A stretch of 64,000 nucleotides of DNA from Bordetella parapertussis. GTDB lineage: Bacteria; Pseudomonadota; Gammaproteobacteria; Burkholderiales; Burkholderiaceae_B. Made by a program: the position numbers and the translations under genes. The notes beneath the pieces are model-generated. The model saw nothing but the letters and a program-made list of their open reading frames with translations. It did no database searches and was not told the DNA's origin. This document shows, piece after piece, positions 51,764 through 59,355 of the stretch. Every line of letters starts with the position of its first letter. Position 1 is the stretch's first letter. The stretch spans positions 1 through 64,000 of the forward strand of contig CAMDNZ010000002.1 in assembly GCA_945903445.1 (NCBI GenBank), given 5' to 3'.

Positions 51764-52774
51764 ATGCGCTTACCCCTTTCCTGTCTACGTGCCGCGGGTT
51801 CGGTTTTTTTACTGGCCGGCGTGTTGGCTGCGGGTCAGGCCCAAGCCGCCGAACCGGTGTGCGAAGTGGATCGCCCCGTGCGATTCAGTGGCTTGAACTG
51901 GGAATCCAACCTGTTGATGGTCAATATCGAGCGATTCATCCTGGAGAAAGGCTACGGCTGCAAGACTCAAATCGAATCGGGCGAGACCCTCGCGATGCTG
52001 GCAGCCTTGCAGCGTGGCGACGTCGATGTGACCTCGGAAGTCTGGCCCGGTCAGATCGAAGAGGCATGGGACAAGGCGCTGAAAAGCGGCAAGGTAGAGG
52101 GGGTAGGCCACGTATTCGACGCGGGCGAGGGCTGGTATGTGCCGCGCTATACCGCCGAGCGTCATCCTCAGCTCAAACGTGCCGCCGATCTGGCCGGTAT
52201 GCGCGAAGTATTCCGCGATCCCGAAGACCCCTCGAAAGGCCGCATCTACGGCTGCCCTGCCGGTTGGGCCTGCGGCACCCTGAACGACAACCTGCTGCGT
52301 GCCTTGAAGCTGGAGGGCGAATACAACATGTTCGGCCCGGGCGCCGGTGCCGCCCAGAAAGCGGCCATTCAATCGGCCTATTCGCGTAAACGCGACATCG
52401 TGTTCTATTACTGGACCCCGACTGCGTTGGTCGGTGGTCTGGATCTGGTCAAGCTGGAACTGCCGCCCTTCGATCAGGTGGCCTACACCTGCATCACTTC
52501 GCCCAACTGCAAAGATCCTAAGCCTACCGAATTCAAGACCATGCCAGTGGTCACCGGCCTGAACCGCGACTTTTCGGCGGCCGCGCCCAAGCTGCGCGCG
52601 TTTTTCGAGAAAGTCCAAATGCCTGTCAAAGTGATCGACGGCACGCTGGGCTGGCTCGAGGTCGAGAAAAAAGAGGTAGAAGAAGCCGTGCCGTACTTCT
52701 TCAAGCAGCATCCCGAGGTCTGGCGCGCCTGGGTGCCCGAGGACGTCGCCAATCGCGTGCAGGCTGCACTCTAA
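51764..52774 (+). CDS. Glycine betaine/proline-type ABC transporter substrate-binding protein (ProX-like)
   Basis: A 336-residue periplasmic protein with signal peptide MRLPLSCLRAAGSVFLLAGV ending near AQA. OpuAC-domain features are VRFSGLNWESNLLMVNIERF, GETLAMLAALQRGDVDVTSEVWPG and YYWTPTALVGG. It would bind a quaternary amine such as betaine, choline or carnitine via aromatic residues (several Trp are visible). No permease or ATPase gene is adjacent. GAAGGA precedes ATG 51764; frame extensions upstream to 51614 are rejected. It overlaps the converging gluconokinase gene by 4 bp. Confidence 0.88.
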   Translation: MRLPLSCLRAAGSVFLLAGVLAAGQAQAAEPVCEVDRPVRFSGLNWESNLLMVNIERFILEKGYGCKTQIESGETLAMLAALQRGDVDVTSEVWPGQIEEAWDKALKSGKVEGVGHVFDAGEGWYVPRYTAERHPQLKRAADLAGMREVFRDPEDPSKGRIYGCPAGWACGTLNDNLLRALKLEGEYNMFGPGAGAAQKAAIQSAYSRKRDIVFYYWTPTALVGGLDLVKLELPPFDQVAYTCITSPNCKDPKPTEFKTMPVVTGLNRDFSAAAPKLRAFFEKVQMPVKVIDGTLGWLEVEKKEVEEAVPYFFKQHPEVWRAWVPEDVANRVQAAL

Positions 52775-53307
52775 GGCGCTGCGCTCAGCCACTGTTCGAC
52801 CGAACGCAATTGGGATTGCGTACCCGCCATGCCATCGACCGTCAGCACGCCGGATTCGCCTTCGGGCGATTCCAGCGTCTCGAATTGGCTATGCACCAGA
52901 CTGGCCGGAAACCGGTGTGTGGGTCGTTGATCTACGCGTCTATAGGACTGCGCTTCGGTCAGCACCATATAGACGAACAGGACGCCGTCGGGGCCGACAC
53001 GCTGCGAGTCGTGTCGCGCCGCTCGCAAGACGTCGCGATAAGCACGCTTGAGCGCCGAGCAAGCCAGCACCGTGCTCGTGGGCGCATCGTTCAGTTTGCT
53101 AGCCAGCGTATGCAACCAGGCGTGGCGGTCCTGGTCGTTCAGGGCCAGACCGGCGCGCATCTTGCCCTGGCTCAGTGACGAGTGAAACTCGTCGCCCTCG
53201 ATCATCACCCATCCGAAGTGTTCGGCAATGGCGTGTGCAAGCGTCGATTTGCCACAGCCCGCTACCCCCATCACCACCACACGCGTCACCTTCGCATTCT
53301 GTTCCAT
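52771..53307 (-). CDS. gntK: Gluconokinase
   Basis: A 178-residue P-loop kinase that phosphorylates gluconate to 6-phosphogluconate. Walker A is GVAGCGKSTLAH, near residues 14-25. The gluconate-specific stretch IEGDEFHSSLSQGKMRAG and the acid-sugar binding ACSALKRAYRDVL match the GntK family. AGGAG precedes ATG 53307. It converges on the ProX-like gene and is divergent from the pyruvate kinase gene. Confidence 0.92.
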   Translation of the reverse strand: MEQNAKVTRVVVMGVAGCGKSTLAHAIAEHFGWVMIEGDEFHSSLSQGKMRAGLALNDQDRHAWLHTLASKLNDAPTSTVLACSALKRAYRDVLRAARHDSQRVGPDGVLFVYMVLTEAQSYRRVDQRPTHRFPASLVHSQFETLESPEGESGVLTVDGMAGTQSQLRSVEQWLSAAP

Positions 53308-53381
53308 CGTCGCTCCTATGATAGGGTGCGGGTTCGCACTTCTCATGCCGCCCAAGCGCTGTACCTGTTCAAGGAGTCTGT

Positions 53382-54800
53382 ATGCGCCGTACCCGTAAAG
53401 CCAAAGTAGTCGCCACGCTCGGTCCTGCCAGCTCCGATATTGGAATGATCGAACAGTTGTTCGATGCCGGGGCCGACGTCTTTCGGCTGAACTTCAGTCA
53501 CGGGCTGTACGAAGATCATGCGGCACGGGTGCAGGCCATTCGCAGCATCGAGGAAAAGCGGGGTCGGCCTATTGGCATTCTGCTCGATCTGCAAGGCCCG
53601 AAGCTGCGTATCGGCACCTTCGCCCAAGGGCCGATCGCGCTCAAGGTCGGCGCGGCGTTCCGGCTCGATCTGGACCACGCGACCCCCGGAACGCTGGCGC
53701 GCGTGTCCTTGCCGCATCCGGAAATTTTCGCGGCGCTGCACACCGGCGCCGAATTGCTGCTCGATGACGGTCGGATCCGATTGAAGGTGTTGGCTTGCGG
53801 GGCAGACTTCGCCGATACGACCGTGGTCACGGGCGGGCCTCTATCGGATCGTAAGGGCGTGAACGTGCCCGGCGTGGTCGTTCCCCTGTCGGCGCTGACC
53901 GAAAAGGATCATCGCGATCTGGCGTTCGGCTTGACGCTGGACGTCGACTGGGTGGCGCTGTCTTTCGTCCAGCGCGCTCAGGATATTCATGAAATCAAGG
54001 CAATCGTCGGTGACCGGGCAGGCATCGTGGCCAAGTTGGAAAAACCCGCCGCCATTCAGTGTTTGAGCGAAATCGTCGAGGCGACGGACGCCGTGATGGT
54101 GGCGCGTGGCGACCTAGGGGTCGAGTTGCCGGCCGAGCAGGTGCCTGCCATTCAAAAACGCATCGTGCGGGAGTGCCGTCGTACCGGCAAGCCCGTCATC
54201 GTCGCCACACAGATGCTGGAGTCTATGGTGCAGGCACCCGTGCCCACTCGGGCCGAAGCCTCGGACGTGGCAACGGCCATCTACGACGGTGCCGATGCAG
54301 TCATGTTGTCGGCAGAATCAGCAGCGGGCAGCTTTCCGCGCGAAGCGGTCGCGATGATGGATCGCATCATTCATCAAACCGAAGCGGACGATTTCTATAC
54401 CCAGTCGATGATGGCCTCGCACACCACGCCACGTCCCGAAGCTGCCGATGCGATCGGTTATGCGGTCGGTGGCATTGCCAGCTTGATGGGGCTGCGTGCC
54501 ACCGTGGCCTACACCAGTTCGGGCTATTCGGCCCTGCGCCTGGCGCGCGAGCGGCCCGAGGCGGCTATCATCGGCATCACACCCAGATTAGGCACCTCGC
54601 GACGCCTGGCGCTGGTATGGGGTGTGCATCCGGTGCTCACCCATGAGGTCCATAGCGTGACCGAAATGAGCGATCTGGCCACCGAGTTGGTCGCGCAAGA
54701 AGGCTACGGCGTGAGTGGCGACACCATCGTCATCTCTGCCGGGCTGCCGTTCGCCGAATCGGGAACCACCAATTTGTTGCGTATCGCACAACTTCCCTGA
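53382..54800 (+). CDS. pyk: Pyruvate kinase
   Basis: A 472-residue glycolytic enzyme. The N-terminal RRTRKAKVVATLGPASSD and ADVFRLNFSHG, the active-site signature GIVAKLEKPAAIQ and VARGDLGVELPAEQVP, and the C-terminal regulatory domain are intact, with the ADP/K+ binding LDLQGPKLRIG. It transfers phosphate from phosphoenolpyruvate to ADP. A GGAG sequence lies at 53372-53375, 6 nt before ATG 53382. No other glycolytic gene is nearby. Confidence 0.95.
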   Translation: MRRTRKAKVVATLGPASSDIGMIEQLFDAGADVFRLNFSHGLYEDHAARVQAIRSIEEKRGRPIGILLDLQGPKLRIGTFAQGPIALKVGAAFRLDLDHATPGTLARVSLPHPEIFAALHTGAELLLDDGRIRLKVLACGADFADTTVVTGGPLSDRKGVNVPGVVVPLSALTEKDHRDLAFGLTLDVDWVALSFVQRAQDIHEIKAIVGDRAGIVAKLEKPAAIQCLSEIVEATDAVMVARGDLGVELPAEQVPAIQKRIVRECRRTGKPVIVATQMLESMVQAPVPTRAEASDVATAIYDGADAVMLSAESAAGSFPREAVAMMDRIIHQTEADDFYTQSMMASHTTPRPEAADAIGYAVGGIASLMGLRATVAYTSSGYSALRLARERPEAAIIGITPRLGTSRRLALVWGVHPVLTHEVHSVTEMSDLATELVAQEGYGVSGDTIVISAGLPFAESGTTNLLRIAQLP

Positions 54801-54859
54801 TCGGTTGGGCGAATGACTTGCTCTATGATGATGCCGACCCCTCACTTTATGGAGCGATC

Positions 54860-55204
54860 ATGAACTGGAAACTTTTAAGCGCAGCGACGGCCTTGGCTTT
54901 GGCGGGATGCGCCTCATCGGGCGGGGGGGCGTCTGGCTCGACAGGGTCTGCCGGGGCGGCCAGCGAGGGGCTGGCATCGGCGGGCAGCGTAGCGGCCGGT
55001 GCGCAATGCGATGCGCAATCGGGCCAGTCGGCCATTGGGCAGGTGCTGACGCAGTCGCTACTGGACAGACTGCGCACGCAATCTGGCTCGGCTTCGGCGC
55101 GCACACTTAAGCCCAGCCAGATGATCACGATGGAATACGACGCGACCCGCTTGAACGTGCTGGTGGATGAAAAAAATCAGATCACTGCGGTGCGCTGCGG
55201 TTGA
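54860..55204 (+). CDS. I78-type peptidase inhibitor lipoprotein
   Basis: A 114-residue protein with a lipobox LALAGC at Cys17 and a Gly/Ser/Ala-rich linker. The C-terminal segment GQVLTQSLLDRLRTQS to RLNVLVDEKNQITAVRCG matches the peptidase inhibitor I78 (elafin-unrelated) family, whose members inhibit serine proteases in the periplasm. GGAG lies 5 nt before ATG 54860. The target is not inferable. It stands between pyk and the CitE-like gene, converging with the latter. Confidence 0.75.
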   Translation: MNWKLLSAATALALAGCASSGGGASGSTGSAGAASEGLASAGSVAAGAQCDAQSGQSAIGQVLTQSLLDRLRTQSGSASARTLKPSQMITMEYDATRLNVLVDEKNQITAVRCG

Positions 55205-55222
55205 TCCGAGCGTCTATCGCTC

Positions 55223-56128
55223 TTAACGTACCGCGTGTTCGGTCTGAATCCGGTCGTAGCGGGCGATCAACTGACGCGCTTGAGCGACTACGGGCGCGTC
55301 GACCATCCTGCCCTCAAATGTGCACGTGGCGCGGCCTTCGGCCATGCTGGCGTCGAACGCTTGCAGCAGACGACGGGCACGATCGGCTTTGTCTTCAGTC
55401 GGGCTATAGGCGGCGTTGGCGATATCGACTTGCGCTGGATGGATGCAGAACGCGCCTTCGAAGCCCAGGCGCGCACCGCGCTCCACCGTTTGCCGGAACG
55501 CCTCGCGGTCGGCAAAGTCGGCCACCGATCCGACGAATCCCAGCGGCACGATGCCGGCACGTCGGCATGCCGCCACTGTCAGCACATTCGGCACGTACAG
55601 CGTGTCGGCATCCACCGCCATGCGCAAGTCGTGGGCGAGATCTTCGGCACCGACGATCAGCGCGCATAGACGGGGATCCGCTCGGGCGATGTCGTTCACG
55701 TTTTCCAAGCCCTGAGCATCCTCGATCATGCCGATCAGGCGGGTGTGGCCCACCGGCAGCCCCGCATGCGTCTCGACCTCGGTCAATATTTCGCTCACCG
55801 CCCGCACGAATCCGGCATCGGGCACTTTGGGCAGCGTCAGCGCGCTGACACTGTGCCGCACGCAGGCTTCGATATCGCGCACCAACAGGCGCCATGGGCG
55901 ATTTACCCTGATCACCACATCGAACCCAGCCGCCTGATATCGGTCGGCCAATCCGCCCACTGCTTGTCGTGCCTGCTGCTTCAAATCGGGTGGTACGCTG
56001 TCTTCCAGGTCGATCTGCAGGGCGTCCGCTTTCTGCTTGAACGCGCTTTCGGTGAAGCGTTCGCTGGTGGCGGGGACGAACAACAGCGAACGCCGTGCGA
56101 TGGGATGGCGGGTCGGGGCGAGGGTCAT
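55223..56128 (-). CDS. CitE-like CoA ester lyase (HpcH/HpaI aldolase family)
   Basis: A 301-residue TIM-barrel enzyme. N-terminal RRSLLFVPATSERFTESAFK and DALQIDLEDSVPPDLKQQAR carry the Mg2+ and CoA ligands; GMIEDAQGLENVNDI and IVGAEDLAHDLRM carry active-site acid residues; the C-terminal FCIHPAQVDIANAAY ends the barrel. Relatives cleave citramalyl-CoA, malyl-CoA or similar. No CitF or CoA-transferase gene is next to it. ATG 56128 is the only good start. Confidence 0.88.
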   Translation of the reverse strand: MTLAPTRHPIARRSLLFVPATSERFTESAFKQKADALQIDLEDSVPPDLKQQARQAVGGLADRYQAAGFDVVIRVNRPWRLLVRDIEACVRHSVSALTLPKVPDAGFVRAVSEILTEVETHAGLPVGHTRLIGMIEDAQGLENVNDIARADPRLCALIVGAEDLAHDLRMAVDADTLYVPNVLTVAACRRAGIVPLGFVGSVADFADREAFRQTVERGARLGFEGAFCIHPAQVDIANAAYSPTEDKADRARRLLQAFDASMAEGRATCTFEGRMVDAPVVAQARQLIARYDRIQTEHAVR

Positions 56129-56279
56129 GCTTTGTCTCTCTCGTTATGGCATGCAGCAAAGTTTATATCGCCACCCGGTGGAGGGGGCTTCACTTTTGCT
56201 ATGCTGCGCCATCGGCAAAGCCGGGGTTGCGCAGTTGTCGCGCAAACCGATCTGCCGATTTATTTTTTGCCTGGAAGCC

Positions 56280-56873
56280 ATGACGCGGGTCTATAAGTAT
56301 TTTTTCAAGGGTCTGATCACCATCCTGCCGGTGGGCGTCACGCTCTATCTGCTGTTCCTGTTCCTGTCCTGGAGCGAGGACATGGCATTGGTGCTGCTGC
56401 GCCCGTTCATCGGCGGGTTTTACGTGCCGGGCCTGGGGCTGGTGCTGGGTGTGATGGGCATCGTGCTGATCGGTTATCTGGTTTCGCAAAAAAGCATGTC
56501 GCGGTACATGAGTTGGATCGAGTTGCCGTTCACCAACATTCCGGTGGTGCGCAGCATCTATTCTTCACTGAAGAGTTTTGCCGATTACTTCTCTCCGGCA
56601 TCCAAGCAGACCGCGCAGCAGGTCGTCATCTTGCGTATGCCGGGCCAACCGATCGAGCTGGTCGGCCTAGTGACTCGTACGGGCACGGAAGGATTGCCCG
56701 CCGGGTTCCTGCCAGGCGCACGCGTGGCGGTCTATCTGCCGATGGGCTATATGATCGGCGGCTATACCGTCTTCGTTCCGCAAGAATGGGTGCAGCCCAT
56801 CGAGATGTCGGTCGAAGAGGCCATGCGGTCGTCGTTGATCGCATGGATGGCGCGCAGCGGCGAGGCCAAATGA
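56280..56873 (+). CDS. DUF502 inner membrane protein
   Basis: A 197-residue protein with two N-terminal membrane segments (YFFKGLITILPVGVTLYLLF, and GLGLVLGVMGIVLIGYLV) and a conserved soluble C-terminal part (VVILRMPGQPIELVGLVTR, GYTVFVPQEWVQPIEMSVEE). It matches the DUF502 family, whose function is unknown and which often lies beside mraY- or gtpase-type genes; that context is absent here. ATG 56280 is preceded by GGAAG 4 nt upstream; the long frame from 56037 is rejected as it overlaps the CitE-like gene. Confidence 0.82.
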   Translation: MTRVYKYFFKGLITILPVGVTLYLLFLFLSWSEDMALVLLRPFIGGFYVPGLGLVLGVMGIVLIGYLVSQKSMSRYMSWIELPFTNIPVVRSIYSSLKSFADYFSPASKQTAQQVVILRMPGQPIELVGLVTRTGTEGLPAGFLPGARVAVYLPMGYMIGGYTVFVPQEWVQPIEMSVEEAMRSSLIAWMARSGEAK

Positions 56874-57005
56874 CAGGATTCGCCGACCTCCCGAGCCGAA
56901 CGCCGATCGATGCGTGAGCCGCATGATGGATGCGGTGCCCGATGCGTGCCCTGATCAAGGGGGTACGTTGCCCGAAGGCGGCAGCGCTTCGGGCAGGGAC
57001 GGTAT

Positions 57006-58493
57006 TCAGGCCGGTTTGCCCAGATCCAGACACAGATACTTGTGTTCCAGGTACTCGTCGATCCCGTATTTCGAGCCTTCACGGCCCAGGCCCGATTGCT
57101 TGACGCCGCCGAATGGGCCGACTTCGTTCGAGATCAGGCCGGTGTTGATGCCGACAATCCCATACTCCAGTCCTTCGGACACTCGCCAGATGCGGGCATA
57201 GTCGCGGGTGAAGAAGTAGGCCGCTAAGCCGAAGATGGTGTCGTTGGCCTGGGCCAGAACCTCGTCTTCGGATTCGAACTTAAATAGCGGCGCGACCGGT
57301 CCGAAGGTCTCTTCGCGGGCGAACAACATGGCTTGCGTCACGTCGCGCACCACGGTGGGCTGATAGAAGGTGCCACCCAGGGGGTGACGCTTGCCGCCTT
57401 CGACCACGCGCGCACCGTGGTTTACTGCGTCGGCGATATGCGACTCGATTTTTTCGACCGCTTCTTCGTTGATCAGCGGGCCTTGCGTGACGCCGCTCTC
57501 GAATCCGTCGCCGACTTTGAAGCCGCGTACCCGGTCGCTCAGACGCTTGACCACCTCTTCGTAGACGCCAGACTGCACATAGATGCGATTGGCGCATACG
57601 CAGGTCTGACCGGCGTTGCGATACTTGGATGCCACTATACCGTCTACCGCCGCATCCAGATCGGCGTCGTCGAACACGATGAACGGGGCATTACCGCCCA
57701 ACTCCAGCGACAACTTCTTGATAGTGGGTGCGCATTGCGCCATGAGCTTGCGGCCGATTTCCGTCGATCCGGTGAAGCTCAGTTTGCGCACTGTATCGCT
57801 CTCGCACAAGGCACCGCCGATTTCGCTCGAACTGCCGGTGACGATATGCAGAACGCCTTGGGGCACGCCCGCCTCTTCAGCAAGCACCGCCAGCGCGAGG
57901 GCGGTCAAAGGTGTCTGCTGGGCGGGTTTGACGATGATGGGGCAGCCGGCGGCCAAGGCCGGACCCACTTTGCGGGTGATCATGGCGGCAGGGAAATTCC
58001 AGGGCGTGATGGCGGCGGCCACGCCAATGGGCTGCTTGAGCACCAGCATGCGCTGTCCGCCGTTCGGGCTTTGCAGCACGTCGCCGTCAATGCGCCGCGC
58101 CTCTTCGCCGAACCAGTCCAGAAACGAAGCGGCATAGGCGATCTCGCCTGCCGCTTCCTTGACGGGTTTGCCTTGTTCGGCCGTCATGATGGCGGCCAGA
58201 TCGTCTTGATGGGCCAGCATTAGATCCGACCATTTGCGCAGGATGGCCCCGCGTGTCTTGCCTGTCAGCGCACGCCACGCGGGCCAGGCGCGGTCGGCGG
58301 CGGCAATGGCGCGCTCGGTTTCGAGGCGGCCCAGCTTGGGCACGGTACCGATGACCCGGCCCGTGGACGGATTCGTGACTTCGATTGAGGCTGCGGTGGA
58401 GCCGATCCATGCGCCATCGATGTAGCAGGCGTCGCGGAGCAGGTCGGGGCGCTTCAGGCCGTCGCGTAACTCGGTGCGAGATGTTTCGTTCAT
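57006..58493 (-). CDS. gabD: NAD(P)-dependent succinate-semialdehyde dehydrogenase
   Basis: A 495-residue aldehyde dehydrogenase. Cofactor-binding PWNFPAAMITRKVGPALAAG and SFTGSTEIGRKLMAQCAP, the catalytic Glu in LSLELGGNAPF and the catalytic Cys in NAGQTCVCANR are all present. GabD-type C-terminal EVGPFGGVKQSGLGREGSK is seen. It oxidises succinate semialdehyde to succinate in GABA degradation or related pathways. ATG 58493 is preferred; the frame extends to 58535. No gabT is adjacent. Confidence 0.9.
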   Translation of the reverse strand: MNETSRTELRDGLKRPDLLRDACYIDGAWIGSTAASIEVTNPSTGRVIGTVPKLGRLETERAIAAADRAWPAWRALTGKTRGAILRKWSDLMLAHQDDLAAIMTAEQGKPVKEAAGEIAYAASFLDWFGEEARRIDGDVLQSPNGGQRMLVLKQPIGVAAAITPWNFPAAMITRKVGPALAAGCPIIVKPAQQTPLTALALAVLAEEAGVPQGVLHIVTGSSSEIGGALCESDTVRKLSFTGSTEIGRKLMAQCAPTIKKLSLELGGNAPFIVFDDADLDAAVDGIVASKYRNAGQTCVCANRIYVQSGVYEEVVKRLSDRVRGFKVGDGFESGVTQGPLINEEAVEKIESHIADAVNHGARVVEGGKRHPLGGTFYQPTVVRDVTQAMLFAREETFGPVAPLFKFESEDEVLAQANDTIFGLAAYFFTRDYARIWRVSEGLEYGIVGINTGLISNEVGPFGGVKQSGLGREGSKYGIDEYLEHKYLCLDLGKPA

Positions 58494-58595
58494 GGCAAAG
58501 TTTCTCCGGTCGTGCATAAACAACCAGTAAAGCATGATAGCGGCTGTAATATGGGGCCCATTGTTTTCAGTTTTTTCAGTTCACGGGCGCCAGCT

Positions 58596-58961
58596 ATGCA
58601 GGAAGAAGGTCTTTTCAAGTGGTTGGGCAACGCGCTGGGCGAAATTTTGCGCGCCATCGTAGAAGCCATCGGTTTCATTTTTTCGAAATTGGGCAGCGCC
58701 GTGCATGAGTTCTTCGCGGGGCTGGCGGGTGCCATGGGCATGGATCCCTCGATCTGGAACATCGTCTGGATCGTGCTGGGTGTGTGGATGCTGTTCTCGG
58801 CGATCCGAGCTTTCGCTCGCCGCGCATTCATCAGCGGCATCGTCTGGCTGCTGCTGGTCGTGATGTTGTTCGGGCTATTGATGAGCGAGCCTGCGAAAGC
58901 GTCCAAAGCACCGGCGCGTGGGGTACCGGCCTCGGCCACCGTTCCGGGCCATGGGCGCTAG
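58596..58961 (+). CDS. Small inner-membrane protein of unknown function
   Basis: A predicted 121-residue protein with at least two membrane segments (NIVWIVLGVWMLFSAIRAF and SGIVWLLLVVMLFGLLMS) and an amphipathic N-terminal part (AIVEAIGFIFSKLGSAVHEF). No domain recognised. The start is uncertain: ATGs at 58551 and 58596 are both in frame and neither has a strong ribosome-binding site. It overlaps the following DUF2784 gene by about 11 bp and runs divergent from gabD. Confidence 0.55.
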   Translation: MQEEGLFKWLGNALGEILRAIVEAIGFIFSKLGSAVHEFFAGLAGAMGMDPSIWNIVWIVLGVWMLFSAIRAFARRAFISGIVWLLLVVMLFGLLMSEPAKASKAPARGVPASATVPGHGR

Positions 58962-59331
58962 GTTTGCCGCCGATGCCGTGCTGTTGGCGCACGGCGCATT
59001 CATTGCGTTCGTGATTGTCGGCGGCGTGTTGGTATGGCGTTGGCCCAAGATCGCCTACATGCATATCGCCGCCGTAATCTGGGGCACCTGGGTGATGGTG
59101 TCGGGCACGATCTGCCCGTTGACCCCGCTCGAAAACGCGTTGCGCATGGCTGCCGGGCGATCGGGCTACGAGGGTGGGTTCATCGAACACTATGTCACGA
59201 GTGCGATTTACCCGGCGGGCTTGACCCGGTCGGTTCAGATTGCCTTAGGGACCGGGGTCGTGGCATTCAATGCATTGGTCTATGGGCTGGCCTGGCGGCG
59301 TCGCCGCAAGGCCAGGACGGAGAATCGGTGA
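58951..59331 (+). CDS. DUF2784 membrane protein
   Basis: A 126-residue protein with four predicted membrane segments (AADAVLLAHGAFIAFVIVGG, IAYMHIAAVIWGTWVMVSG, IYPAGLTRSVQIALGTGVVA and the last strongly basic tail). The conserved CPLTPLENALRMAAGRSGYEGGF matches the DUF2784 family, of unknown function. ATG 58951 lies inside the end of the previous gene, suggesting coupling. Confidence 0.8.
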   Translation: MGARFAADAVLLAHGAFIAFVIVGGVLVWRWPKIAYMHIAAVIWGTWVMVSGTICPLTPLENALRMAAGRSGYEGGFIEHYVTSAIYPAGLTRSVQIALGTGVVAFNALVYGLAWRRRRKARTENR

Positions 59332-59355
59332 GCCGATTCTCCGCCTGAGCCGAAC